Shown: positions 54,347 through 62,918 of the stretch, in pieces | How positions within the stretch are numbered: the first letter of the stretch is position 1 | How the letters are laid out: each line of letters opens with the position of its first letter | Assembly: GCA_900455155.1 (NCBI GenBank) | Contig: UGUC01000004.1 | Location: forward strand, 124,001-188,000 | DNA: 64,000 bases | Source: Providencia stuartii | GTDB lineage: Bacteria; Pseudomonadota; Gammaproteobacteria; Enterobacterales; Enterobacteriaceae | Direction of reading: 5' to 3' | Notes under the pieces: model-generated | Database searches by the model: none | What the model was told of the DNA's origin: nothing | What the model saw: the letters and a program-made list of their open reading frames with translations, nothing else | Made by a program: the position numbers and the translations under genes

Positions 54347-54620
54347 TTGCCTAAAAACCGTTATTTTTACTTAAAAGTCGTGAGCGTTTTACCTATCCTG
54401 CTGCTTTCCACGAAATAACCTTATTCACACCACTCCATCCTATATCAAGTACAGTGATACCACTGATTTGCGACTTTGATAGAAAATGGCAATAGCCTAA
54501 TTTTTTCAAGTGTGAGTTAGAGTCGGAGCAATCGAGCTAAATGCGATTGCGTAATAGCAAATTTACCGCGTAAGGTTGATTGACAGTATGTGGCATAAAG
54601 CGAAATGGGATTTTTTGTAT

Positions 54621-54667
54621 AAACATTAATGCCCCAGCTATTGCCTGATAGTGGAGCGTTAATGTTT
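54621..54667 (-). terminator. Long inverted repeat downstream of ytfB
   Basis: AAACATTAATGC faces GCGTTAATGTTT (12 bp with one G-T pair) around an inner CTAT/ATAG stem. It lies 11 bp beyond the ytfB stop on the minus strand and probably ends its transcript. Between it and the rplI terminator (54347-54620) I see nothing supported. Confidence 0.5.
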
Positions 54668-54677
54668 TAACGAATAA

Positions 54678-55319
54678 CTAAGGTGTACGGTAGTAACTAC
54701 CATCACTTAAACGGGCAAAACTAACCGTTTTACCTTCCGCAGTTGTCACTTCTAAAAGCTGTACTTCACCTTTGGCATTCGCTTTCAAACGAATTTTCTG
54801 CCCTTGGCGCAAGTTACTCAATGGTTTTTCTGGGCCTTCAACGCGTGCCATGATAAATGCATCGTTGGCTTGCAGATGATTATCACGAAATAACTGAGCC
54901 AGTGTTTTTCCTTTTTGGACTTGATAATTTTGCCAATTATTAGTGGAAGGACGCGTAGCTGGACGCTTCTCTTGCTCTGTTGGTGTGGTCTGTTTTGGCT
55001 CTGATGGTGTGACCGGTTGCTTAGGTTGCTCGACAGTGGTAGGTGGAACGGTTTCAACGGGAGGCTCTTGAATAATTTCAGGCTCATTAGGTAAACGCGT
55101 TTGTGTGTCGTCTGTTCCACTACTGATGGTTGGCTCCTCCGAAGGGGCTTGGGTCACAATTTCCGGTGCTGTGGGTGGTGGAACTACAATAGGTTGTGGC
55201 TGATTTTGTGCTATTTGCTGATCGCTGTTTTTGTCATCGACAGGTATAAAAAACGCCGCGATGATAATGATCGTTAAAACAGCAATACCAATACGATGAA
55301 ATATTGAAAGTTTAAACAT
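54678..55319 (-). CDS. ytfB: OapA-family cell-envelope protein YtfB
   Basis: 213 residues. A cytosolic start, one membrane helix (IGIAVLTIIIIAAFFIPV, about 10-27), a long Pro/Thr/Glu-rich periplasmic linker (about 30-130), and a C-terminal OapA/LysM-like domain NWQNYQVQKGKTLAQLFRDN (about 127-213). In E. coli YtfB is membrane-bound, localises to the septum and binds glycans. Divergent from fklB, as in E. coli. The linker sequence is freely variable. Confidence 0.9.
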   Translation of the reverse strand: MFKLSIFHRIGIAVLTIIIIAAFFIPVDDKNSDQQIAQNQPQPIVVPPPTAPEIVTQAPSEEPTISSGTDDTQTRLPNEPEIIQEPPVETVPPTTVEQPKQPVTPSEPKQTTPTEQEKRPATRPSTNNWQNYQVQKGKTLAQLFRDNHLQANDAFIMARVEGPEKPLSNLRQGQKIRLKANAKGEVQLLEVTTAEGKTVSFARLSDGSYYRTP

Positions 55320-55549
55320 GACTCCTCCTTGATTGAGGAAACCCTAACAACAGGCAAAATAACTTGTGATAACAAGAATACTAGCACTGATTTGTAGTAA
55401 TTTGATTACCCTAAGTTATTTTTCAGAGAACACTGAGCGGGATCAAGCCGTCCGAAAGGCTTTTATTCTTGATAGGCATTGTTTAGGTTTACCCATAAGA
55501 GAGGGGCTGTTATCCTTGGTTTTTTATCAAAAACCATACAGGTATTTTC

Positions 55550-56170
55550 ATGGCAAACCAAAATTTTGATTCAGTAGAAGCTCAAGCAAGCTACGGTATT
55601 GGCCTGCAAGTTGGTCAACAACTATTAGAGTCTGGCTTAGAAGGCCTAGAGCCGGCAGCTATCTTAGCGGGTCTTACTGACGCATTAGAAGGTAATATGC
55701 CTTCAGTTCCCGTCGAAGCGCTACATAAAGCGTTACGTGAAATCCATGAGCGTGCAGATGCTGTTCGTGTAGCTCGCCAAGAAGCGATGGCCGCAGAAGG
55801 CCGTGCATTCCTTGAAGAAAACCAAAAACGTGAAGGTGTCTCAACCACTGAGTCTGGTTTGCAATTTTCTGTCATTAACCAAGGCGAAGGCGCAATTCCT
55901 ACACGTACAGACCGTGTTCGCGTACATTATACCGGTCGCTTGATTGATGGTACTGTATTTGACAGCTCAGTGCAGCGCGGTCAACCCGCAGAGTTCCCTG
56001 TTAGCGGCGTTATTCAAGGTTGGATTGAAGCATTAACACTGATGCCTGTCGGTTCTAAATGGGAACTTTATATCCCTTCCGAGCTTGCTTATGGCGAACG
56101 TGGTGCAGGCGCATCTATTCCGCCATTCAGCACGCTAGTCTTTGAAGTTGAGTTACTCGAAATTCTGTAA
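55550..56170 (+). CDS. fklB: FKBP-type peptidyl-prolyl isomerase FklB
   Basis: 206 residues, the E. coli length. The N-terminal dimerisation domain begins with [20 protein letters not shown], and the FKBP catalytic domain (about 115-205) has [18 protein letters not shown] and [20 protein letters not shown]. There is no signal peptide, so it acts in the cytosol (FkpA is the periplasmic relative). Confidence 0.96.
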   Translation: MANQNFDSVEAQASYGIGLQVGQQLLESGLEGLEPAAILAGLTDALEGNMPSVPVEALHKALREIHERADAVRVARQEAMAAEGRAFLEENQKREGVSTTESGLQFSVINQGEGAIPTRTDRVRVHYTGRLIDGTVFDSSVQRGQPAEFPVSGVIQGWIEALTLMPVGSKWELYIPSELAYGERGAGASIPPFSTLVFEVELLEIL

Positions 56171-56205
56171 TCTTGGCGGTCAGTATAACTGACTAAGCTA
56201 CTATC

Positions 56206-56260
56206 AGGGCTTTGCAGGTCAGCCTTTTTATTATGAAGGCGAGGCCGCAAAGCCCTTTTT
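56206..56260 (+). terminator. Terminator after fklB
   Basis: AGGGCTTTGC and GCAAAGCCCT form a perfect 10 bp stem, with a T run, 35 bp past the fklB stop. The long inner arm can pair further. Confidence 0.88.
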
Positions 56261-56265
56261 ATGTT

Positions 56266-56758
56266 TTAAGCGGTAGGCGTAATTGTGGGTGAATCTTTTT
56301 TCGTTCTAAACACCCGTTTATTTATAAGACGTGCAATGATAATAAAAATCACAATACCAACGATGACGAAGAACTTATCTAAAGTGGCGATTTGTTGATT
56401 GGCCTTTATTGATAAATAGAGTAAGAATGCTAACAGGCTCATTATTACTAGTAGTATAATGGTATTAATGAATGAAAGAAGCATTAAACGTTTTACCTTG
56501 AGTTGACTTCCTTGGAAAGGAATTGTTCTATATATACTTAAAAGGAAGATAACGATAGCAGCTGCTGTTGCAGGAAATAACATGTCAGACGCTTGGTAAC
56601 TCAGAAGCAAGAAACCTTTTAATATCAGTTGATTCTCCTTGAATAATGCAATGCTATATACTGTGATAAAGGTAATAACAAGCGTAAAACATAACATGGT
56701 TATGATATAGAGTGCATTGTAAATTAACCCATGATTTTTTTTGTTAATACGAAATCAT
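56266..56758 (-). pseudogene. Small four-helix membrane protein, second of a pair; probable start restored by one base
   Basis: Open from ATG 56697 as a 143-residue protein with about four hydrophobic segments (for example FTLVITFITVYSIALF and FFVIVGIVIFIIIARL) and a basic, Thr/Pro-rich end. If one T is removed from the T run (A run 56752-56754 on the plus strand), the frame extends to ATG 56758, which overlaps the stop of the upstream gene (ATGA). It then starts MIRINKKNHGLIYNALYII, about 163 residues. No family is recognised. Confidence 0.45.
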
Positions 56759-57236
56759 GACGCGCTTTTTTTACAAAAAAATATTCTTGGTATAAATAGC
56801 AAAATAAGTATCAAGACGTTGATAATGCTAACTATAATGGAAAACCTGTAGGCATACACTAAGCTGGGGCGATGATATAATCCTATCCCTCCAAATGTCT
56901 TGTTCATGACTATGCCACTTAAGTGTTGCGTAAATTTGAGAATAAAAAAGTAGACAATGGCAATACCCGCAACAATAAGGATATTTTTTAAGGTTAGCTT
57001 GGTTCAATTTGGTGTAGTAAAAGATAAGGCAAGTGGAAAGTAGGAAGATAAAAATCTTAATGAACCACTCTACCCTTAGGCCCATATATAATCGAATTTA
57101 AATAATGCGGTGGCGCGTATAATAATGGTTGGATTGTCACGCTATAAAACCACAAATATTCAGTGAGGATCCAAACACTCACAAATATGGCGGGTAATCT
57201 AAAAAAAGAGAGTTTGGCTGCATTTGATTGACTCAT
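56755..57236 (-). pseudogene. Small membrane protein, first of a pair, frameshifted twice
   Basis: From ATG 57236 (MSQSNAAKLSFFRLPAIFVS) the text needs one base fewer in the C run 57073-57075 and one fewer in the T run 56984-56989. It then reads ...YGPKVEWFIKIFIFLLSTC... and ...NLKNILIVAGIAIVYFFIL..., ending IPRIFFCKKSAS at 56755; about 159 residues with about four hydrophobic segments. The hydrophobic pattern runs smoothly only in the repaired frame. Its stop overlaps the next gene, so the two look like an operon. The function is unknown; roles such as an immunity protein or transport helper are speculation. Confidence 0.5.
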
Positions 57237-57822
57237 TTTTATTCCTAAATTTTAGAGAATCACATAATTGATAGCGGTGATATATAAATAGAAAATTACA
57301 TTCCCGTTCAAAAATGCTATCAAGCTTACTGTCATTTTTACTTATTGTTCTGTATGGCATTAAATCATAATGCGTTGTTGCTACTCGAGAATGGATCATA
57401 ACGTTTGCTATCTTAATGTTGCCATCGGGCATAAATATAGGAATTTTTCTTAGTAGCGTGAGAGCTAAAAACCTAAACTAACTTCGGATATATATTCACA
57501 ATCTATAATTGCTTTTATTTAAAAGAAGCTCACGGCTCTCGCTTATTTGTTTCTTACGCATACAAAACAACGGATTAAGCAATATCACTATTGCAAATGT
57601 CGAGTAATAAATCAAACTCAAAGCAAAATATAAGGCACTATTCTGATATAACGCAACATTTCCCCAAGAACACTATTCTTTTCATTAATTGAAACTACTT
57701 AGAAAGAAAATAATGTAGATTGATAAGGTAAGTGTGAACGGTTTCTGTGGCTTCAATTAGCGTGCACTTACTATCTATGGCTGTTAATCTTAAGGTAAAG
57801 AGTGATGGAAAAGAGGTGAATC
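57237..57822. other. AT-rich region upstream of cysQ
   Basis: About 585 bp. A minus-strand frame of 77 codons (57432-57199) runs into the start of the small membrane gene and could be a remnant, but it has no ribosome-binding site or known match. I see no supported gene. The cysQ promoter should lie near 57700-57800. Confidence 0.4.
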
Positions 57823-58564
57823 ATGCTAAAACAAATTTGTGAACTGGCTATCGATGCAGGCTCTGCCATTATGGAGATCTATCATGCTCAAGAACCGCTA
57901 CAAGTTGAGCAAAAAAGCGATAAATCTCCGGTGACGGCTGCGGATATTGCCGCTCATCAAATTATTACAGCGGGTTTGACTCGCATTGCACCGGATATTC
58001 CTCAGTTATCTGAAGAAGACCCCCCTTCATGGAATGAACGCAAAGGTTGGCAACGGTATTGGTTGGTTGATCCACTTGATGGCACAAAAGAATTTATTCA
58101 TCGTAATGGGGATTTTACCGTTAACATTGCCTTGATTGAAAAGGGTATGCCCGTTATGGGGGGTTATTTATGCGCCCGCCAAAGGCTTGCTCTATTATGC
58201 GGAGGGTAATCAAGCGTGGAAAGAAGAGGGTGGGCATAAACAGTCAATCCATGTTAAAGATATAACACCTCCAATCATAGCGATTAGCCGCTCTCATCAA
58301 GACGCTGAATTACGTGATTACCTTGCACAATTGGGGAACCATGACACGGTAGAAATTGGCTCATCATTAAAATTTTGCTTGGTAGCGGAAGGGAAAGCGC
58401 AGCTCTATCCTCGCTTTGGGCCAACTAACATTTGGGATACAGCAGCAGGGCATGCAATCGCAATGGCAGCTGGGGCTAAGGTGCTTGATTGGAATGGCAA
58501 AACATTAGATTACACACCACGTGAATCCTTTTTAAACCCAGGTTTTCGCGTAACGTTATTTTAA
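57823..58564 (+). pseudogene. cysQ: 3'(2'),5'-bisphosphate nucleotidase CysQ, frameshifted by one extra G
   Basis: Removes the 3'-phosphate of PAP, a by-product of sulfate assimilation; Mg2+-dependent and Li+-sensitive. It begins [20 protein letters not shown], with metal-binding SEEDPP (Glu/Asp) and [13 protein letters not shown]. The G run 58158-58163 has six G; with five the frame reads [18 protein letters not shown] and continues through [15 protein letters not shown] to 58564. Repaired length 246, equal to E. coli. A sequencing error is likely. Confidence 0.93.
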
Positions 58565-58580
58565 ACTATGGTGAAATAAT

Positions 58581-58608
58581 GTCGGGTAAATAACTTTATT
58601 TACCCGAC
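58581..58608. terminator. Bidirectional terminator between cysQ and mqo
   Basis: GTCGGGTAAAT and ATTTACCCGAC form a perfect 11 bp stem with a 6-base loop, between two convergent genes. Confidence 0.75.
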
Positions 58609-58617
58609 AGCGCTGAA

Positions 58618-60111
58618 TTAATTATCCAGTTTGAGCACTTTTGCCGTTGCCGCACGGATATCAGAGCAAGCTTTTGCATCGACTTTTAAGTCAATACCAT
58701 AAGTTGGAATGATCTCTTTTAAGCGTGCTTCCCAGCCATCTGCACTAAGCTGCTCGGCAAAACAAGTTTTCAAAACGTTTAGCGCGATAAAGGCCGCAGT
58801 AGAAGCGCCCGGTGATGCTCCCATTAATACGGTGAAGGACTTATCTGCACTGGTAATTAGCTCCGTGCCGAATTCCAAGACCCCTTTCTTATCATGATCT
58901 GGCTTAATGATTTGTACACGTTGACCCGCGACAACTTCTTTCCAGTCTTCATGTTGTGCTTCAGGGTAGAACTCTTGTAGCATCGCAAACTGATGTGCTG
59001 ATGTTTGTAATACTTGTCCAACTAAGTATTCCGCCAGCGACCAGTTATCTTTAGCAACTGCCAGCATCGGTTCGATGTTATTTAAGCGCACAGATTCAAA
59101 CAAGTCTAAATAAGAGCCATGTTTAAGGAACTTACTGGAAAAACCCGCGTAAGGTCCGAATAGAAGTGAACGTTTGCCGCCAATGATACGTGTATCTAAG
59201 TGAGGCACTGACATCGGAGGGGAGCCTTTGCTTGCTTTACCATAAACTTTTGCATGATGGCGATTAGCAATCTCTTCGTTGTCGCAACGTAGCCAGATAC
59301 CACTTACAGGGAAGCCACCGAAGCCTTTACCTTCTGGGATGCCTGATTTTTGTAGTAGCTCTATTGCACGTCCACCCGCGCCCACAAACACAAATTTCGC
59401 TGATGTGATGGTTTTTTCGTGAGTGAGTAGGTTTTTAACCTCAATATTCCATCGACCCTCTGCGGTTTTCTTAACATCAACCACTTCATGCTTGTAATGA
59501 ACAGTGAAACCCGATTGCTGTGTTAATTGCTCCATCAATAAATGGGTCAATGCACCATAATCTACGTCAGCCCCCGTTACCACGCGTGTGACTGCAATGG
59601 ATTCTTTTGGATCACGGCCTTCCATAATCAACGGTGCCCACTCATTGATCTGCTTAGGATCATCACTGTATTCCATGTTTTGGTAGCAGTGGTGAGCAGA
59701 CATTTGGCGATAGCGTTGCTGGAGGAATTTTACGTTATCATCACCCCAAACAAAGCTCATATGTGGGCAAGGGTGAATGAAGTCACGGGGATCTTTGATT
59801 TTACCTTTGGTGACAAGATAGGACCAAAGTTGACGTGATAGGTCAAATTCAGTGTTAACTTCAAGCGCTTTGCTGATATCCACTGTACCATCTGGGTTCG
59901 GTGGCGTGTAGTTCATTTCACAGTTTGCTGCGTGACCTGTTCCCGCATTATTCCATGGGTGGGAACTTTCTTGAGCACAGTCATTGAGTCTTTCAAATAT
60001 CGCAATATTTAGCGATGGCTCAAGCTCTTTTAAAAAAGTTGCGAGTGTGGTGCTCATGATACCTGCGCCAATGAGCGCAATATCAACTTGTTCTGAAATA
60101 GGCTTACTCAT
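58618..60111 (-). CDS. mqo: Malate:quinone oxidoreductase
   Basis: FAD-dependent peripheral membrane enzyme of the citric acid cycle; oxidises malate to oxaloacetate and passes electrons to quinone. 497 residues. The FAD-binding N-terminus is DIALIGAGIMSTTLATFLKE. The C-terminal FAD motif is MGASPGASTAAFIALNVL. It lies 11 bp downstream of a cupin gene on the same strand, so the two are co-transcribed. It is convergent with cysQ. Confidence 0.96.
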   Translation of the reverse strand: MSKPISEQVDIALIGAGIMSTTLATFLKELEPSLNIAIFERLNDCAQESSHPWNNAGTGHAANCEMNYTPPNPDGTVDISKALEVNTEFDLSRQLWSYLVTKGKIKDPRDFIHPCPHMSFVWGDDNVKFLQQRYRQMSAHHCYQNMEYSDDPKQINEWAPLIMEGRDPKESIAVTRVVTGADVDYGALTHLLMEQLTQQSGFTVHYKHEVVDVKKTAEGRWNIEVKNLLTHEKTITSAKFVFVGAGGRAIELLQKSGIPEGKGFGGFPVSGIWLRCDNEEIANRHHAKVYGKASKGSPPMSVPHLDTRIIGGKRSLLFGPYAGFSSKFLKHGSYLDLFESVRLNNIEPMLAVAKDNWSLAEYLVGQVLQTSAHQFAMLQEFYPEAQHEDWKEVVAGQRVQIIKPDHDKKGVLEFGTELITSADKSFTVLMGASPGASTAAFIALNVLKTCFAEQLSADGWEARLKEIIPTYGIDLKVDAKACSDIRAATAKVLKLDN

Positions 60112-60122
60112 TCAAAAAACTC

Positions 60123-60512
60123 CTAAGACTTAGAGGGTTTAAAACACAGTTCAGTGCCTTCTTGATAAACAACATAAGCACGGCGCCATGGTTCATCACC
60201 AATTAAACGCCATTTATGGCCAGTACCTGTGTTGTCTTGTGCGAGTAAAATATCACCAGGCTTGATAATAAAAGTTGAGCCGTCTTTGGTTTCGAATTCT
60301 AAAGTGCCTGAAAGTGTGATGACATAACGTGGTACAGGATCTTTATGCCAATCCCAAGACCCACCAGAGGTTGTTTCACGAAATGAAAGTTCACTGACGG
60401 CAATAGCAGGCGTTTCTTTATCGCCTCTAGCTTCACCACTTAATTCAATCGTACCTTCTTCAAAAAGAGAATTGCCATCTTCACCGGTCCACATACGAAC
60501 ACAACGTATCAT
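60123..60512 (-). CDS. Small cupin-domain protein co-transcribed with mqo
   Basis: 129 residues forming one cupin barrel. The motif 1-like segment is WDWHKDPVPRYVITLSGTLEFE (with WHKD and the trailing Tyr), and the second is IIKPGDILLAQDNTGTGHKW (with the metal-binding His). The specific ligand or reaction is unknown. The gene precedes mqo by 11 bp and shares its promoter, which suggests a role in malate or organic acid metabolism. The family is recognised only at the fold level. Confidence 0.75.
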   Translation of the reverse strand: MIRCVRMWTGEDGNSLFEEGTIELSGEARGDKETPAIAVSELSFRETTSGGSWDWHKDPVPRYVITLSGTLEFETKDGSTFIIKPGDILLAQDNTGTGHKWRLIGDEPWRRAYVVYQEGTELCFKPSKS

Positions 60513-60934
60513 ATTATTAACCTCTTACATTTTATATGGCTGAACAAACAACTTAATTGGTAAAAGAGTGAGACTTTCAATAAAGGACTTTCTAAAAAAG
60601 ACTAAACTGAAAATTAATAATTAACCTACTCGTTATTGTTGTAAATATAAAATATCACATTATTTGATTGTATCGTGTTTTATTTAAAATAAACACTGTA
60701 GTTATTAGATTAATAGTTCCTAATAGTATATTTGTGAATAAAAAATTATCGTAACCTATTGATTATAATTTGGTATTTTTATTTATTTTTTGAGCTGGGA
60801 TAAGAAATGTCAATATTTCTAGTATAGAGGAAATAAAACGTATTAATGTAAAAATATAAGAAGAAATAAACCCTATTTAATTTTCCTTCTTGGTTCTTAT
60901 CAAGAAGGAAAATAGAATAATATAAATAGTACTT
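60513..60934. other. AT-rich region between the cupin and nudK genes
   Basis: About 420 bp, very AT-rich. It should hold the promoter of the cupin-mqo operon (in the left part) and contains a perfect inverted repeat next to nudK. No gene is seen. Confidence 0.5.
60880..60913 (-). terminator. Perfect 13 bp inverted repeat downstream of nudK
   Basis: ATTTTCCTTCTTG and CAAGAAGGAAAAT flank an 8-base loop, 21 bp past the nudK stop on the minus strand. Confidence 0.65.
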
Positions 60935-61528
60935 TTAATGACCCTTTAAAATATTATTTAGGGCAATGTGTTGTATAAGCATAATCGTTTTTCCATCAAC
61001 AATCTCACCACTTTTTATCGCGGCTAATGCTTTTGGGAATTCCCACTCTAATACTTCAATATCTTCACCTTCCTCGGTAAGCCCACCTCCCGAATTGATG
61101 CGGTCGCCATCGTGATATTCGGCAATATAAAAATAGAGTTTTTCGGTGACGGAGCCTGGGCTCATATAGGCTTCATAGACTTTTTCTATTTTTTCGATAC
61201 GAAAACCTGTTTCTTCTTCTGTTTCGGCAATAATGCGTTCTTCGGGCGATGCATTATCAAGCAACCCAGCCGCAGCTTCGATAAGAAAATGAGGATAGCC
61301 GTTGATATACAAAGGAAGGCGGAATTGGCGGATCAGTATAATGGTATTTTTCGCTTGGTTGTAAAGTAGGATAACAGCCCCGTCTCCTCTGTCATATGAC
61401 TCACGGGTTTGCTGCTGCCAACGACCATCGCGGCGTTGAATTTCGTAAGTGTATTTTTTTAAGGTATACCAATTATCAGAGAGTAAAGTTTCACGAATAT
61501 GACGGATTTGGGGCGTTTTAGCAGACAT
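60935..61528 (-). CDS. NUDIX hydrolase, NudK-like (ADP-ribose/GDP-mannose pyrophosphatase type)
   Basis: 197 residues. It resembles E. coli NudK from near the start (TLLSDNWYTLKKYTYEIQR) to YMSPGSVTEKLYFYIAEY. The NUDIX box lies at AGLLDNASPEERIIAETEEETGF: the EExxG core is kept, and the usual Arg of the REUxEE part is Ala. Likely substrates are nucleotide-sugars. The gene is monocistronic, with ygiW upstream on the same strand. The choice between NudK and another member of the subfamily is not certain. Confidence 0.8.
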   Translation of the reverse strand: MSAKTPQIRHIRETLLSDNWYTLKKYTYEIQRRDGRWQQQTRESYDRGDGAVILLYNQAKNTIILIRQFRLPLYINGYPHFLIEAAAGLLDNASPEERIIAETEEETGFRIEKIEKVYEAYMSPGSVTEKLYFYIAEYHDGDRINSGGGLTEEGEDIEVLEWEFPKALAAIKSGEIVDGKTIMLIQHIALNNILKGH

Positions 61529-61633
61529 GATGTTACCTTCGTAATAGGGGTAACGGTTAATTTAGCACTGTGGTCACCATCCTTAAATAAGAGTTTATGC
61601 CAGTTTTATCACATCAATCTCTATCAATATAAA

Positions 61634-61658
61634 TAAGGCAGCCGTAGCGGCTACCTTA
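61634..61658 (-). terminator. Terminator after ygiW
   Basis: TAAGGCAGCCG and CGGCTACCTTA form a stem of 11 bp with one mismatch, followed on the minus strand by a T-containing tail. Confidence 0.7.
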
Positions 61659-61673
61659 ATTTTTACCAAAAGA

Positions 61674-62078
61674 TTATTTTATAATTTGGATCTGTTTGAC
61701 TTCCACTTCGCGTGTATTCCAGTCTTTGTCGATTTTACCGCGGATCTCTACTTTATCTTTTGGCGTGACATTAATGCCATTCCAGCGTTTTGGGCTAATT
61801 TCGAGATTGATGGTGCCTGTCCCATCGGTAAACTCATAATGTTTTTGATCTAACTGCTTAACAATATTACCACGCAAGATCACCCAGCTATCATCGGATA
61901 AATCGAGAGCTTTAGCGACCGTAGTTTCGCCGCTATTTGGGCCAGAAAAGCCACCAGCTTGGTTTGTTTGATTGGTGGTCGTCTGAGCCGCGCCTGGTCC
62001 ATCAAAGCCACCATTTGCAGCGAGTACAGGTGCAGAAGCTAATGCAGCAATTAACGCGATTAAGGGTAATTTTTTCAT
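61674..62078 (-). CDS. ygiW: Periplasmic OB-fold (BOF) protein YgiW/VisP
   Basis: 134 residues from ATG 62078 (MKKLPLIALIAALASAPVLAA); GGAGAGG is about eight bases upstream, and an in-frame ATG at 62093 is less suitable. The signal peptide ends at VLAA. After a Gly/Thr/Asn-rich stretch comes the OB-fold DUF388 domain (about 55-134), with DDSWVILRGNIVKQL and KDKVEIRGKIDKDW. Family members bind small ligands in stress (peroxide, cations) and in Salmonella VisP binds peptidoglycan. It is divergent from qseBC, the conserved arrangement. Confidence 0.9.
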   Translation of the reverse strand: MKKLPLIALIAALASAPVLAANGGFDGPGAAQTTTNQTNQAGGFSGPNSGETTVAKALDLSDDSWVILRGNIVKQLDQKHYEFTDGTGTINLEISPKRWNGINVTPKDKVEIRGKIDKDWNTREVEVKQIQIIK

Positions 62079-62255
62079 AGTGGTCCTCTCCATTTGTTAC
62101 CAAAATTTGTTTACGGGAGCTATTAAAACAAGAAATTCTTAACAAGATCTTAAGAACCCACAGAAAAAAAATATATTTTAAATTTAGTTCATAACAACTG
62201 GTCATATCCAAATTAATCGGATAAATATAACAATATTCTAATAAAGGAGAAAATC

Positions 62256-62918
62256 ATGCGTATTTTGCTGATCGAAGATGACCGGTTAATTGGCGATGGT
62301 TTAAAAGTAGGATTAAGCCAACTTGGCTTTACCATTGATTGGTTTGCCGATGGTAAGCAAGGGCAAGTCGCCTTATTCGATGCGCCTTATGATGCCGTGA
62401 TACTCGACCTTTCTCTGCCGAGTGTAGATGGTATGGAGATTTTGAAGTTTTGGCGCAAAGAAGGGCGTGATGAGCCTGTTTTAATATTAACCGCAAGAGA
62501 TGCCTTGGATCAGCGAGTGCAAGGGCTACAACAAGGTGCCGATGACTACCTTTGTAAGCCCTTTGCGCTTGCAGAAGTTGCTGCGCGTTTGCAGGCATTA
62601 ATTCGTCGGCGTAGCGGGCAATTGTCGCCAATATTAAAGCATGGTCATATTGAAATGGATCCTGTTGCAATGACTGTCACCTGTCACGGTGAACGTATCG
62701 AATTAAAAAGTAAGGAGTTATCTCTATTATCCTTGTTTTTACATAATCCAAACAAGGTGCTGTCTCGTGCCTTCATTGAGGAAAAATTGTATAACTGGGA
62801 TGAAGAGGTATCCAGCAATGCCGTCGAGGTGCATATTCACCATTTACGGCGTAAGTTAGGTACACGTTTTATTCGAACAGTTCATGGTGTCGGCTACCGT
62901 TTAGGTGAGGAAGCATGA
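62256..62918 (+). CDS. qseB: Response regulator QseB
   Basis: OmpR-family regulator, 220 residues. The receiver domain has the acidic pair in LIEDD (8-9), phospho-acceptor D51 in [12 protein letters not shown], and Lys in YLCKPFA (about 101). The winged-helix domain (about 125-218) ends [19 protein letters not shown]. A good AAAGGAG precedes the ATG. The stop overlaps qseC (ATGA). QseB controls flagella and virulence genes in enterics. Confidence 0.94.
   Translation: MRILLIEDDRLIGDGLKVGLSQLGFTIDWFADGKQGQVALFDAPYDAVILDLSLPSVDGMEILKFWRKEGRDEPVLILTARDALDQRVQGLQQGADDYLCKPFALAEVAARLQALIRRRSGQLSPILKHGHIEMDPVAMTVTCHGERIELKSKELSLLSLFLHNPNKVLSRAFIEEKLYNWDEEVSSNAVEVHIHHLRRKLGTRFIRTVHGVGYRLGEEA

Noticed and set aside
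57199..57432. 77-codon minus-strand ORF (MPDGNIKIANVM...)
   Set aside because: Overlaps the small membrane gene start in another frame, has no ribosome-binding site, and is not recognised; kept only as a possible remnant.
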